Shown one piece after another: positions 25,687-34,367 of a stretch of DNA of 64,000 nt. The stretch's first letter is position 1. Each line of letters starts with the position of its first letter. Under the pieces are notes generated by a model that made no database searches, was not told the DNA's origin, and worked only from the letters and a program-made list of their open reading frames with translations. A program made the translations under genes and the position numbers. The DNA comes from Bradyrhizobium sp. BR 10289 (GTDB lineage Bacteria; Pseudomonadota; Alphaproteobacteria; Rhizobiales; Xanthobacteraceae): positions 1 to 64,000 of the forward strand of contig NZ_JACOFR010000004.1 of the NCBI RefSeq assembly GCF_019455385.1. Reading direction: 5' to 3'.

Positions 25687-27534
25687 ATGTTAATGCCCGG
25701 CCTCAGGCAGGTGCTGTGGGGAACGCTCACCGCGCTCTCCGCGTGCTCTGCAACGGTTTCGCCCGGTTTCGCCCAGACCGATCTTGCTGCACGCATGAAA
25801 GATCCTGGTCAATGGCCGATGGCGGCGCGCGACTACGCCAACACCCGCTATAGCGATCTCGACCAGATCAACGTCAATAACGCATCGCGCCTGCAACTCG
25901 CCTGGACCTTCTCGGTCGGCGTCGACCGGGGCCAGGAGGCTGCGCCGCTCGTGGTCGACGGGACCATGTATGTGGTCAGTCCCTATGCCGGCCCCTACCC
26001 GAACCGAGTCTTCGCGCTGGACGCGACCACGGGCGAGTTGAAATGGTCGTATGCGCCGAAACCGGAGCCGGCCGCGGCGGGCGTTGCCTGTTGCGACGTC
26101 GTCAATCGCGGGCTCGCCTTCGACAACGGTAAGATCTTTCTCAACACGCTGGACAATCACTCGGTCGCCATCGACGCCAAGACAGGCAAGGAGCTCTGGC
26201 ACACCAAGCTCGGCGAGATCAACAAGGGCGAGACCATCACGATGGCGCCCGTCATCGTCAAGGGCAAAGTGCTTATCGGCAACAGCGGCGGCGAGATGGG
26301 CGTGCGCGGCTGGGTCACCGCGCTCGACGAGAACACCGGCGCGATCGCCTGGCGCGCCTACGCCACAGGCCCCGACAAGGACGTGCTGATCGGCGACGAC
26401 TTCAAGCCGTTCTACGACAACCTGAGGGGCAAGGACCTCGGCGTCAAGAGCTGGCCTGCCGACCGCTGGCAGGTCGGCGGCGGCACCATGTGGGGATGGA
26501 TCTCCTACGATCCCGACCTCAACTTGATCTATTACGGCACCGCCAATCCCAGCCCCTGGAATGCGAACCAGCGCAGCGGCGACAATCTCTGGAGCACCAC
26601 GATCTTCGCCCGTGATCCTGACAACGGGCATGCAAAATGGGCCTATCAGCTCAACCCGCACGACCTGTTCGACCATGACGAGATCAACGAGAACGTATTG
26701 GTCGACCTCGAACTGAATGGTCAGCCGCGCAAGGTGCTGATCCATCCGGGCCGCAACGGCTACATGTACGTGATGGACCGCGCCACCGGCGAAGTGATCT
26801 CGGCGGACGCCTATGAGTTCGTGAACGCGTATAAGGGCGTCGATCTCAAGACCGGCAAGATCATTCCCAACGAGGAGAAGACCCCGCTGGTCGGCAAGAC
26901 CGTCGAGAACATCTGCCCGACCGCGCCCGGGGCGAAGGACTGGCAGCCCTCCGCCTGGTCACCGCGTACGAAATTGCTCTACGTCCCGCATCAGCATCTG
27001 TGCATGGACTTCAAGGCGTCGCAGGTCGGTTATATCGCCGGCACGCCCTATGTCGGCGCCGATGTCGATATGTATGCCGGCCCCGGCGGATACCGCGGCG
27101 AATTCATGGCGTGGGACCCGGTTGCACGCAAGAAGGTCTGGGAGATTCACGAGAAGTTGCCGGTCTGGAGCGGTGCGCTGGTGACGGCGGGCGATGTCGC
27201 GTTCTATGGAACGATGGACCGCCTGTTCAAGGCGGTCGATGCCAAGACCGGAAACGTGCTCTGGCAGTTCCGCGCGGGATCCGGCTTCATCGGCCAGCCG
27301 ATCTCCTATCGCGGCTCGGACGGACAGCAATACATCGCGATTCTCTCGGGCGTCGGCGGCTGGCCCGGCGTAGTGGCGAACGCGGAGGTCGACCAGCGCG
27401 TGCGCAATGGCGCGCTCGGCTTCACCGGCGCGATGCAGGATCTGCCGTTCTATACGGCCGGGGGCAGCGAACTTCTGGTGTTCAAGCTCGGCGGCACCAA
27501 CGGTCAGGACAGTAGCCATGCGCCACCGCAGTGA
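25687..27534 (+). CDS. PQQ-dependent alcohol dehydrogenase, lanthanide type
   Basis: A 615-residue periplasmic quinoprotein of the methanol/ethanol dehydrogenase family with a signal peptide ending GFAQ. The eight-bladed propeller features are present: the adjacent Cys135-Cys136 pair that stacks on PQQ, Glu203 in GGEMGVRG, Asn287 in GTANPSPWN, and the catalytic Asp329. Two residues on is Asp331 (FDHD), the extra acid that distinguishes lanthanide enzymes such as XoxF/ExaF from calcium MxaF, where it is Ala. The start at 25687 gives the best signal peptide and has GGAG upstream. The next gene overlaps by 17 bases. The substrate is unknown; a single chain without a small subunit supports a XoxF/ExaF-like enzyme. 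Confidence 0.92.
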   Translation: MLMPGLRQVLWGTLTALSACSATVSPGFAQTDLAARMKDPGQWPMAARDYANTRYSDLDQINVNNASRLQLAWTFSVGVDRGQEAAPLVVDGTMYVVSPYAGPYPNRVFALDATTGELKWSYAPKPEPAAAGVACCDVVNRGLAFDNGKIFLNTLDNHSVAIDAKTGKELWHTKLGEINKGETITMAPVIVKGKVLIGNSGGEMGVRGWVTALDENTGAIAWRAYATGPDKDVLIGDDFKPFYDNLRGKDLGVKSWPADRWQVGGGTMWGWISYDPDLNLIYYGTANPSPWNANQRSGDNLWSTTIFARDPDNGHAKWAYQLNPHDLFDHDEINENVLVDLELNGQPRKVLIHPGRNGYMYVMDRATGEVISADAYEFVNAYKGVDLKTGKIIPNEEKTPLVGKTVENICPTAPGAKDWQPSAWSPRTKLLYVPHQHLCMDFKASQVGYIAGTPYVGADVDMYAGPGGYRGEFMAWDPVARKKVWEIHEKLPVWSGALVTAGDVAFYGTMDRLFKAVDAKTGNVLWQFRAGSGFIGQPISYRGSDGQQYIAILSGVGGWPGVVANAEVDQRVRNGALGFTGAMQDLPFYTAGGSELLVFKLGGTNGQDSSHAPPQ

Positions 27535-28357
27535 ATGCGTAGCTGCCGTCCTTGCATGCTTGGTCGGGATTGCGCTGCCCGCGTCGGCCGCGCCGAATGG
27601 CGAGCTGCGTGTCTGCGCAGATCCGAACAATCTGCCGTTTTCCAACAGCACCGAGGCCGGCTTCGAGAACAAGCTCGCATCGATGGTAGCCGAGTCCCTC
27701 GGACGAACCCTGTCCTACACCTGGTGGGCGCAGCGTCGCGGCTTCATCCGCAACACGCTGAAAGCTGAAAAATGCGACGTCGTGATGGGCGTCCCGTCCG
27801 GCTACGATCTGGTGGAGACCACGAGGCCCTATTATCGCTCGACTTACGTTTTCGTCAGCCGTCAGGATGCGCATCTCGATCTGTCGTCGCTGCTCGACCC
27901 GCGTTTGCATCGCCTGGCGATCGGCGTGCATCTCGTCGGCGACGACGGCAACAATCCGCCGCCGGCGCAGGCGCTCGGCGAGCTCGGCATCGTCGACAAT
28001 GTCCGCGGCTACTCGATCTACGGCGACTACCGCCAGGCCGATCCACCGGCCCACCTGATCGAAGCGGTTGCGCACGGCGATATTGATGTGGCCGCTGCGT
28101 GGGGACCGCTTGCCGGATACTTTGCCGGGCTCTCCGGGGTGCCGCTGACGGTCACACCGATCCGGGATGGCGAACGCTTTGCACCTCAGCAATTCCAGTT
28201 CGCCATTTCGATGGGCGTGCGCAAGGGCGATCGCGCGTTGCGCGACCAGCTCAACGCGTTCATCGAAGAGCATCGAACCGAGATCAACTCTCTGCTGCGA
28301 AGCTACGGCGTGCCTCTGGTCGAGGCGCCGGTGACGGCATCGGGAGGACATGAATGA
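27518..28357 (+). CDS. XoxJ/MoxJ-like quinoprotein-associated periplasmic binding protein
   Basis: A 279-residue protein with a signal peptide ending ASAAP and a type-2 periplasmic binding fold: LRVCADPNNLPFSN, FENKLASMVAESLGR, and KCDVVMGVPSGYDLVETTRPYY. This is the family always found beside PQQ dehydrogenases (MoxJ/XoxJ), thought to help activate or mature the enzyme rather than import a solute. It overlaps the dehydrogenase gene by 17 bases and the next cytochrome gene by four, so all are co-translated. Confidence 0.9.
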   Translation: MRHRSECVAAVLACLVGIALPASAAPNGELRVCADPNNLPFSNSTEAGFENKLASMVAESLGRTLSYTWWAQRRGFIRNTLKAEKCDVVMGVPSGYDLVETTRPYYRSTYVFVSRQDAHLDLSSLLDPRLHRLAIGVHLVGDDGNNPPPAQALGELGIVDNVRGYSIYGDYRQADPPAHLIEAVAHGDIDVAAAWGPLAGYFAGLSGVPLTVTPIRDGERFAPQQFQFAISMGVRKGDRALRDQLNAFIEEHRTEINSLLRSYGVPLVEAPVTASGGHE

Positions 28358-28992
28358 TACCTGCCATGGCGCTGCGCGCGGGCATGATCGCGCTCCTTCT
28401 GGCGGCCGCTCCGAGCGAGGTCGTGACCGCCCAGCAAAGCCTGCCCCAGTCGCAGGAAGCAACAATGCCGCCTTTGGCGCCGCGGCCGAATTTCGGCGGC
28501 TCGGTCGGCAATGGCCGGCCCGGCGTATTCATGCAGGTCCCCGTGACGACACTCTTCCCGGGTGCGCAGCCCGATCCGCCGCAGATCAAGAATCCGGTCC
28601 AGGGCGATCCGAATGCGGAGCAGCGCGGCATGACCTATTTCGTCAACTTCAACTGCGTCGGCTGTCACGCGCCGAACGGCGGCGGCGGCATGGGACCGGC
28701 GCTGAGCAACAACCTCTTCACCTACGGGTCCCAGCCCGAGAACATCTATCTCTCGATCTATCAGGGGCGGCCCAATGGCATGCCGGCCTGGGGCGGCGTG
28801 CTGCCCGACAGCGTGATCTGGGACCTCGTCACCTATATCGGCAGGATCAGCAACGAGCCGAGCCGGCAATGGGGCCGCACCTTCTCGGCAAATCCAACAT
28901 CGCCCGCGATCGAGCAAGTCCCGAGCGAACAGGTCTCGACCACCGATCCGTGGTCCGCCACCAAGTCTTTCAACTTCGGCCAGAAGCCCTGA
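28354..28992 (+). CDS. Exported c-type cytochrome, likely electron acceptor of the PQQ dehydrogenase
   Basis: A 212-residue protein with a signal peptide (cleavage near VTAQ) and one class I cytochrome c domain. The haem site is FNCVGCHAPNGGGGMGP at about residues 99-115, and a distal Met is likely in NGMPAWGG. N- and C-terminal extensions are Pro- and Ser/Thr-rich. The position directly after the XoxJ-like gene matches the XoxG place in methylotroph clusters. It probably carries electrons from the quinoprotein to the oxidase. Confidence 0.88.
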   Translation: MIPAMALRAGMIALLLAAAPSEVVTAQQSLPQSQEATMPPLAPRPNFGGSVGNGRPGVFMQVPVTTLFPGAQPDPPQIKNPVQGDPNAEQRGMTYFVNFNCVGCHAPNGGGGMGPALSNNLFTYGSQPENIYLSIYQGRPNGMPAWGGVLPDSVIWDLVTYIGRISNEPSRQWGRTFSANPTSPAIEQVPSEQVSTTDPWSATKSFNFGQKP

Positions 28993-29010
28993 TCGGAAAG
29001 GGAGCCGCCG

Positions 29011-29388
29011 ATGATGCGTCCGGCAACACGCTTGCTCATCGCCGCGCTGATCGCCATCACAGGTGCGGCCTGCGAGCCCGGCAAGGCTGCCGGCCCGGAC
29101 AATTTCGTCGGCGATGCCCGCCGCGGCACTGATCTCGTCAAGCAATACCAGTGCGGCGTCTGTCACGACATTCCCGGCATCGCCGGTGCCGACGGCAATG
29201 TCGGACCGCCCCTGCATAGGATCGGCACGCGGACCTACATCGCCGGCTACATCCACAACTCGCCGGACAACATGGCTGACTGGATCGAAGATCCGCAGCG
29301 AGCGTTGCCGGGCAATGCGATGCCCAGAATGGGAATCCCGCAGAAGGACGCGCGCGACATCGCGGCGTTCCTCTTTACGCTGAAGTAG
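29011..29388 (+). CDS. Small c-type cytochrome, possible lipoprotein
   Basis: A 125-residue monohaem cytochrome c. The N-terminal hydrophobic segment ends in ITGAAC, a plausible lipobox. The haem site is CGVCH at about residues 48-52, GNVGPPLHRIG follows, and PGNAMPRMG contains the distal Met. The C-terminal helix is DIAAFLFTLK. A clear GGGAG precedes the start. It lies between the larger cytochrome and the glucose dehydrogenase and may serve either. Confidence 0.87.
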   Translation: MMRPATRLLIAALIAITGAACEPGKAAGPDNFVGDARRGTDLVKQYQCGVCHDIPGIAGADGNVGPPLHRIGTRTYIAGYIHNSPDNMADWIEDPQRALPGNAMPRMGIPQKDARDIAAFLFTLK

Positions 29389-29393
29389 GTCAT

Positions 29394-31784
29394 ATGAACT
29401 CCTCACAACGCCCGGCAAACCTGTTCCGCGACGCGCCGCTGCTGGCCATCACAGCTGTGATCGTCGCCATCATGGGATTGGGCCTGACGGCCGGCGGCGT
29501 CTGGCTCGCGGTGCTTGGCGGCTCCATCTATTATTTGCTCGCCGGGATGATGCTTCTGCTCACGAGCTCGCTGCTCGCGCGTCGGCGCGCCGAGGCGCTC
29601 GGGGTCTATGCCGTGCTGCTGCTCGCGACGATGGCGTGGGCGGTCTGGGAAGCCGGATTCGATTTCTGGTCGCTGGCGCCGCGGGGTGACGTGCTTGCGC
29701 CTCTCGGCGTCTGGCTGCTGTTGCCCTTCATCGCGGATCGCCTGGCGCCGCGGCTGCGGGCCTCGCGATGGGCGCTCGGGCTCGTGCTGATCGTTGCCGT
29801 CGTCGTGCTCGGCGTTTCCGTGGCGAAGGACCGGCACGATCTCGCCGGCACGATACCGCAGAGCCAGACGACCGGCGCCGCTGCCGCAACCGCTCCATCC
29901 GCCGGCGAGAACTGGACGGCGTATGGCGGCTCCGGCTTCGGGACGCGCTATTCCTCGCTCGGCCAGATCACCAAAGACAATGTGAAGAACCTCAAGCTCG
30001 CCTGGGAATTCCGCACCGGCGATCACAAGGGACCCGACGATCCCGACGAGATCACCAACCAGGCGACGCCGCTCAAGATCGGCGACCTGCTCTACACCTG
30101 CTCGCCGCACCAGATCGTATTCGCGCTCGAGGCGGCGACCGGAAAATTGCGCTGGAAGTACGACCCGCAGGTCCAGCACAACAAGGCCTTTCAGCACATG
30201 ACCTGCCGCGGCGTGTCCTATCACGCGACAAAGCCAGGCGCGGTTACGGCCGACGGTGCGCCGGCCCCGGGCGATTGTCCGGAACGCATCTTCGTGCCGA
30301 CCAATGACGGCCGGATGTTTGCGCTGGATGCCCAATCCGGAATGCCTTGCGCCGGCTTCGGCAATCAGGGGCAGATCGACCTCAAGCAAGGCAGCGAGAT
30401 CCAGACGCTCGGCTTCTACGAGGGCACCTCACCGCCCGTGGTCACGGACAAGGTCCTGATTGTCGGCGGTGCCGTCATCGACAACTATTCCGACCGGGTG
30501 CCTTCAGGCGTGATCCGCGGCTTCGACGTCTATTCAGGGCGACTGATCTGGGCGTTCGATGCCGGCAATCCCGATCCGAACGAGATTCCGTCGGCCACGC
30601 ATCATTTCACGGCCGGTTCGCCCAATTCCTGGAGCATTTCCGCGGTCGACGAAAATCTGGGGCTGGTCTACCTGCCACTCGGTTCGAGCTCACCCGATAT
30701 CTGGGGTGGCGGCCGCTCGCAGGAGAAGGAGCGATACGATTCCGCGCTGATCGCACTGGATATCGCGAGCGGCAAGCTGCGCTGGTCGTTCCAGAACGTG
30801 CACCACGACCTCTGGGACATGGACATGCCGTCGCAGCCGAGCCTCGTCGATCTGCGCGCGAATGGAGCGGTCACGCCGGCGATCTACATTCCGGCGAAGA
30901 CCGGTGACATCTTCGTGCTCGACCGCCGCGACGGGCATCAGCTGGTGCCCGCGCCGGAGAAACCGGTGCCGCAGGGTCCTGCGGCCGGCGACCGGCTTTC
31001 GCCGACGCAGCCCTTCTCGGAATTGAGCTTCCGACCTCCTGGCATGCTGACCGACGCGCAGATGTGGGGCAGCACGATGTTCGACCAGCTCGCCTGCCGC
31101 ATCAAGTTCAAGCGCCTGCGCTACGAAGGGCCGTTCACGCCGCCCTCGGAGCAAGGCACGCTGGTCTTCCCAGGCGATTTCGGCATGTTCGAGTGGGGCG
31201 GCATCGCGGTCGATCCGCAGCGCCAGATCGCGATCGCGAACCCGCAATCCATCCCCTTCGTGTCCCGTCTCGTGCCCCGCGGAAAGGATAATCCGACCGC
31301 GCCGAACGCGGCGCATCCGCCCGGCACCGAACTCGGCGTGCAGCCGATGTATGGCGCGCCCTACGGTGTCGACCTCGGCATTTTCCTGTCGCCGCTCGGC
31401 ATCCCCTGCCTTGCCCCGCCTTGGGGCAATATAGCGGCCATCGATCTCAGGACGCACAGGATTGTCTGGCAACACCGCATCGGCACGATCCGCGATCAGG
31501 CCCCGCTCCCGCTGCCGTTCAAGCTCGGCGTTCCCATGCTGGGCGGGCCGATCGTGACCGCAGGCGGCGTCATCTTCATCACGGGGACGATGGATGATTA
31601 CATCAGAGCCTTTGACGTCAGTGACGGCCAGCAGCTCTGGCAGGATCGTCTCCCCGCAGGCGGCCAATCGACACCCATGACGTATGAGGCCGGCGGCAGG
31701 CAATATGTCGTCACGGTCGACGGCGGCCACGGGTCATTCGGAACCAAGCTTGGCGATTACGTGCGGGCGTACGCGCTGCCGTGA
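29394..31784 (+). CDS. gcd: Membrane-bound PQQ-dependent glucose dehydrogenase (mGDH family)
   Basis: A 796-residue quinoprotein of the glucose/quinate/shikimate family. Five membrane helices lie at about residues 12-145, followed by the periplasmic PQQ propeller. Typical motifs are NWTAYGGSGFGTRYSSLGQI, HMTCRGVSYH, IVGGAVIDNYSDRVPSGVIRG and VHHDLWDMDMPSQPSLVDL. It oxidises an aldose (probably glucose to gluconolactone) and gives electrons to ubiquinone. The start is five bases after the preceding cytochrome stop, so it is likely in the same transcript. Quinate or shikimate cannot be excluded. Confidence 0.9.
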   Translation: MNSSQRPANLFRDAPLLAITAVIVAIMGLGLTAGGVWLAVLGGSIYYLLAGMMLLLTSSLLARRRAEALGVYAVLLLATMAWAVWEAGFDFWSLAPRGDVLAPLGVWLLLPFIADRLAPRLRASRWALGLVLIVAVVVLGVSVAKDRHDLAGTIPQSQTTGAAAATAPSAGENWTAYGGSGFGTRYSSLGQITKDNVKNLKLAWEFRTGDHKGPDDPDEITNQATPLKIGDLLYTCSPHQIVFALEAATGKLRWKYDPQVQHNKAFQHMTCRGVSYHATKPGAVTADGAPAPGDCPERIFVPTNDGRMFALDAQSGMPCAGFGNQGQIDLKQGSEIQTLGFYEGTSPPVVTDKVLIVGGAVIDNYSDRVPSGVIRGFDVYSGRLIWAFDAGNPDPNEIPSATHHFTAGSPNSWSISAVDENLGLVYLPLGSSSPDIWGGGRSQEKERYDSALIALDIASGKLRWSFQNVHHDLWDMDMPSQPSLVDLRANGAVTPAIYIPAKTGDIFVLDRRDGHQLVPAPEKPVPQGPAAGDRLSPTQPFSELSFRPPGMLTDAQMWGSTMFDQLACRIKFKRLRYEGPFTPPSEQGTLVFPGDFGMFEWGGIAVDPQRQIAIANPQSIPFVSRLVPRGKDNPTAPNAAHPPGTELGVQPMYGAPYGVDLGIFLSPLGIPCLAPPWGNIAAIDLRTHRIVWQHRIGTIRDQAPLPLPFKLGVPMLGGPIVTAGGVIFITGTMDDYIRAFDVSDGQQLWQDRLPAGGQSTPMTYEAGGRQYVVTVDGGHGSFGTKLGDYVRAYALP

Positions 31785-31804
31785 TGTGCGTCGGCACGGC
31801 CTGT

Positions 31805-33571
31805 CTATGCGCGGTGACGCCTCGTCCTGATCTGCCGACGGGGACGCGTGACTGCCGAGGCCAGGAGAGCCAGGCCCGCAGCCAGCCCTAGCACCGCAAG
31901 ACCCTGGCTGATGACCCCGGCCGGCGGAAGCTGTTTCCTTGCCAACCAGCCGCCATCGACCGATCTGCCGGGTGCAGACGGCTCGATCATGCTTCCTTCG
32001 CTGACCGCCGCGCGACGCGCGCGCGACAGCAGAAACCGGAATGCGCCTCCCACCAGATTCTCGGTCAATTTTGGCGCGATCGCATAGGCGACCTGGCCGG
32101 CGCGCGCGGGCCAGCCAACGGCCACTTCGTCACGGGGTGCACGAACAAGGCTCAGGAATGCCTGGGCGACATCCTCGGACTGGTACAGCAGCGGGCCAGG
32201 GTCGAGGTTCTTGCCGGACATGTTGGCGCCGTGGACGAAGCCTGGCGTATCCACCATTGCCGGGAAGACGCCGCAGACGTGGATATCGGGATGTGCGCCG
32301 AGCTCCTGGCGCAGGCTCGCCGTGAACCCGCGCAGGCCGAACTTGCTTGCGGTATATGCCGCCGCAAATGGCGTCGGGGCCCAGCCGCCGAGCGAGATAT
32401 TGTTGATCAGGATGCCCCGGTTCTGGCGCAGGAAGATCGGAAGCACCGCGAACGCACCATTCATGGTTCCGAGCAGGTTGACCTCGACGGTCCGGCGATG
32501 CAGCGCGAGATCGGCGTCCTGATAGGCGCCGAACACACCGGTGCCGGCATTGTTGATCCAGACGTCGATCCCGCCGAATGCATCTTCGGCCTGCCGGGCC
32601 AATCGCTGCACCGCCTCGGCATCGGTGACATCGGTCGGGACCGCCAGGGCACGACCACCCAGCGCCTCGCACTGCGCCGCAAGGCTGGTCAGGATCCCCC
32701 CGCGCCGCGCCGCGAGAACGACGCTCGCACCTTCCCGCGCAAACGCCAGCGCCGCGGCGTGGCCGATTCCGCTGGAGGCGCCCGTGATCACGACGCGCGT
32801 GCCTGCCATTGGCCGCGGCGCAGCTCCCGAGGCATCCAGGGGGAGCAGCCATCGCAGTGACTGCCGCAGTTGCTTGGTCGCTGCGGAGTCGAACCAGTCG
32901 CCATGCGCAAAAATGACCCGTTCGGGCTTAAGGCTTACCAGCCGCTCGGCCGCCGCCTGGACCGACCGGCCGCCGAGCCGCAACAGCAGCCGCAGATAAA
33001 TCGGCGCCTTGCCGTCCGGCCTGGCGTTGCCAAGCAGGCTTACAGCTGCCTGATTTGAAACCGGAAGATGACGGGAGTCGAGATTCTGCACGAGATCCGT
33101 CAGGATCAATGTACGGCTTCGTTTGTCGAATATCTCCACTTCGGAAAACATCGGCGCAGTCACCACGATGGTCTCGAGCTCTTGAGACCATTCCTGGGGA
33201 GTGGTGCCGCCAAGCTCCCGGTCGATGCGCAAGCCTGCCTCTCGCACCTGCTTCCTCGCCGAGAGGCCACGTGCTGCGAAGGTCGTTGCCTGCGGCAACT
33301 GCCTTTGCCATTCGGGCAGAAACGTCCAGTGCGCAACATTCGGCGCCAGCAGATATCTGATCGAGCCTAGACTCTCCAGCTCGTCGCGCAGAGCGGGCGA
33401 ATATCGCACCGGCGAGTGCAGCACGAGGTCGCCATTCGACAGCCGAATGACCGTCATGCGAATGGGGAGAACCAGCCCCGCCGCGCTGATCGGCGCGTCG
33501 TCCGCAATCCAGACGTCATCCGTCACCCTCGTGAGGGGGAAAGTCGATAGGTCAGTGCCAGATCTTTGCAT
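31805..33571 (-). CDS. DUF4336-SDR fusion protein
   Basis: A 588-residue two-domain protein. Residues 10-245 match DUF4336, a metallo-beta-lactamase-like fold: DVWIADDAPISAAGLVLPIR, LLAPNVAHWTFLPEW and VIFAHGDWFDS. Residues 255-560 are a short-chain dehydrogenase with ITGASSGIGHAA, NNAGTGVFG, NISLGG and YTASKFG. The C-terminus has a final hydrophobic helix and an Arg-rich tail. Joining these two domains in one chain is unusual. The gene stands alone and converges on gcd. No clear ribosome site precedes the ATG. The GGACTTGGAT element lies 23 bases upstream. Confidence 0.85.
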   Translation of the reverse strand: MQRSGTDLSTFPLTRVTDDVWIADDAPISAAGLVLPIRMTVIRLSNGDLVLHSPVRYSPALRDELESLGSIRYLLAPNVAHWTFLPEWQRQLPQATTFAARGLSARKQVREAGLRIDRELGGTTPQEWSQELETIVVTAPMFSEVEIFDKRSRTLILTDLVQNLDSRHLPVSNQAAVSLLGNARPDGKAPIYLRLLLRLGGRSVQAAAERLVSLKPERVIFAHGDWFDSAATKQLRQSLRWLLPLDASGAAPRPMAGTRVVITGASSGIGHAAALAFAREGASVVLAARRGGILTSLAAQCEALGGRALAVPTDVTDAEAVQRLARQAEDAFGGIDVWINNAGTGVFGAYQDADLALHRRTVEVNLLGTMNGAFAVLPIFLRQNRGILINNISLGGWAPTPFAAAYTASKFGLRGFTASLRQELGAHPDIHVCGVFPAMVDTPGFVHGANMSGKNLDPGPLLYQSEDVAQAFLSLVRAPRDEVAVGWPARAGQVAYAIAPKLTENLVGGAFRFLLSRARRAAVSEGSMIEPSAPGRSVDGGWLARKQLPPAGVISQGLAVLGLAAGLALLASAVTRPRRQIRTRRHRA

Positions 33572-33594
33572 GCGCGTTGTCCGGTTCGGATCTT

Positions 33595-33624
33595 ATCCAA
33601 GTCCCCGGACATGACGCTCGTTCC
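33595..33624 (-). promoter_or_regulatory. GGAAC and GGACTTGGAT element, partial copy C
   Basis: On the minus strand GGAAC (33624-33620) is followed 15 bases later by GGACTTGGAT (33604-33595), the same decamer found in the 45-base elements at 12466 and 34304. It is 23 bases from the fusion-gene start. The rest of the element is not conserved. Confidence 0.4.
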
Positions 33625-33667
33625 TCGTGACTATAGCTGCATGACCGACGCACAAGCGCCCGCGCCC

Positions 33668-33883
33668 CTAATGGCCGGCCGCCGCTTGATGCGTGGCCTC
33701 TCGAGGGAGCTCGAATTGCGCAATCCGCTTGTCCAACCGCCACAGCTCGATGCGATGGATCAGCACGAGCGCGGCCGCTTCGCGTCTGGCCTGTTCGTCG
33801 TCATCACACACCAGATTGATGCAGCCGAAAACATGACCATCGGGATCGATCTGGAATGCGCGATAGTGCTTGAAGGCGGTCAT
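33668..33883 (-). CDS. Small conserved hypothetical protein
   Basis: A 71-residue protein starting MTAFKHYRAFQIDPDGHVFG with an acidic CDDDEQARREA stretch and IELWRLDKRIAQF near the end. This pattern (DGH, DDE-A, ELW) is common in small rhizobial proteins of unknown function. The ATG at 33883 is favoured because GGAGG of the preceding gene's end lies six bases upstream; another ATG two codons earlier is in the same frame. It follows the next small gene directly and is co-transcribed with it. Confidence 0.68.
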   Translation of the reverse strand: MTAFKHYRAFQIDPDGHVFGCINLVCDDDEQARREAAALVLIHRIELWRLDKRIAQFELPREATHQAAAGH

Positions 33884-33885
33884 CG

Positions 33886-34092
33886 TCATCCTCCATGTCG
33901 TCGATGGCCAGGAGCGCTCAATAGGTCGGCCAGTTCCGAAGTCACCTCGTTTTGCTTGGCACGTCGCAATAGCATCTCGCGTTCCTTGCCCGGGGGCATA
34001 CGGTGCGCCCGGTCCCGGGCGACCTCGACGAATGATATCAAGCGTTGCTGTAGCGGTTCTGTCTGTTTCCTGCGGTTACGTTTGGCAGTCAT
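33886..34092 (-). CDS. Small basic hypothetical protein
   Basis: A 68-residue, Lys/Arg-rich, mostly helical protein (MTAKRNRRKQTEPLQQRLIS, then AHRMPPGKEREMLLRRAKQ). The frame stays open for 45 codons further up, but that part looks like non-coding DNA, so the ATG at 34092 is preferred. Its stop codon region (GGAGGATGA) supplies the ribosome site of the next gene. No family is recognised. Confidence 0.6.
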   Translation of the reverse strand: MTAKRNRRKQTEPLQQRLISFVEVARDRAHRMPPGKEREMLLRRAKQNEVTSELADLLSAPGHRRHGG

Positions 34093-34303
34093 CGGCGTTA
34101 TCGGGGTTGGCGTGTCCGAGGGAAAATGGCCCCGGCGGGAGGTATGGCGCCGGGGCCGATATACGCCGGATCGGGGCGGCCCTGACCGGCTTGTTGATAG
34201 GCTGCAGCCGAAGTCGGGTTCCCGCACTTCAAAAAGTTAAAAACCTCGAATTTTCTTGCCCCCAAGCAAAGATTCATCCCGTGCGCGTGGCGCCGATTTG
34301 GGA

Positions 34304-34348
34304 CAGCCATAGCAACCATTGTTCCCTCCTGGACTTGGATGTCTCGTA
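34304..34348 (+). promoter_or_regulatory. Conserved 45-base promoter/leader element, copy B
   Basis: It matches copy A (12466-12510) at 37 of 45 positions, with no gaps and the same 19-base distance to the start codon. The core includes AAC-N4-GTT and CTGGACTTGGATG. A shared promoter or operator is the simplest reading. Confidence 0.6.
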
Positions 34349-34367
34349 ACGCGAGGCTGAGGGCGGC

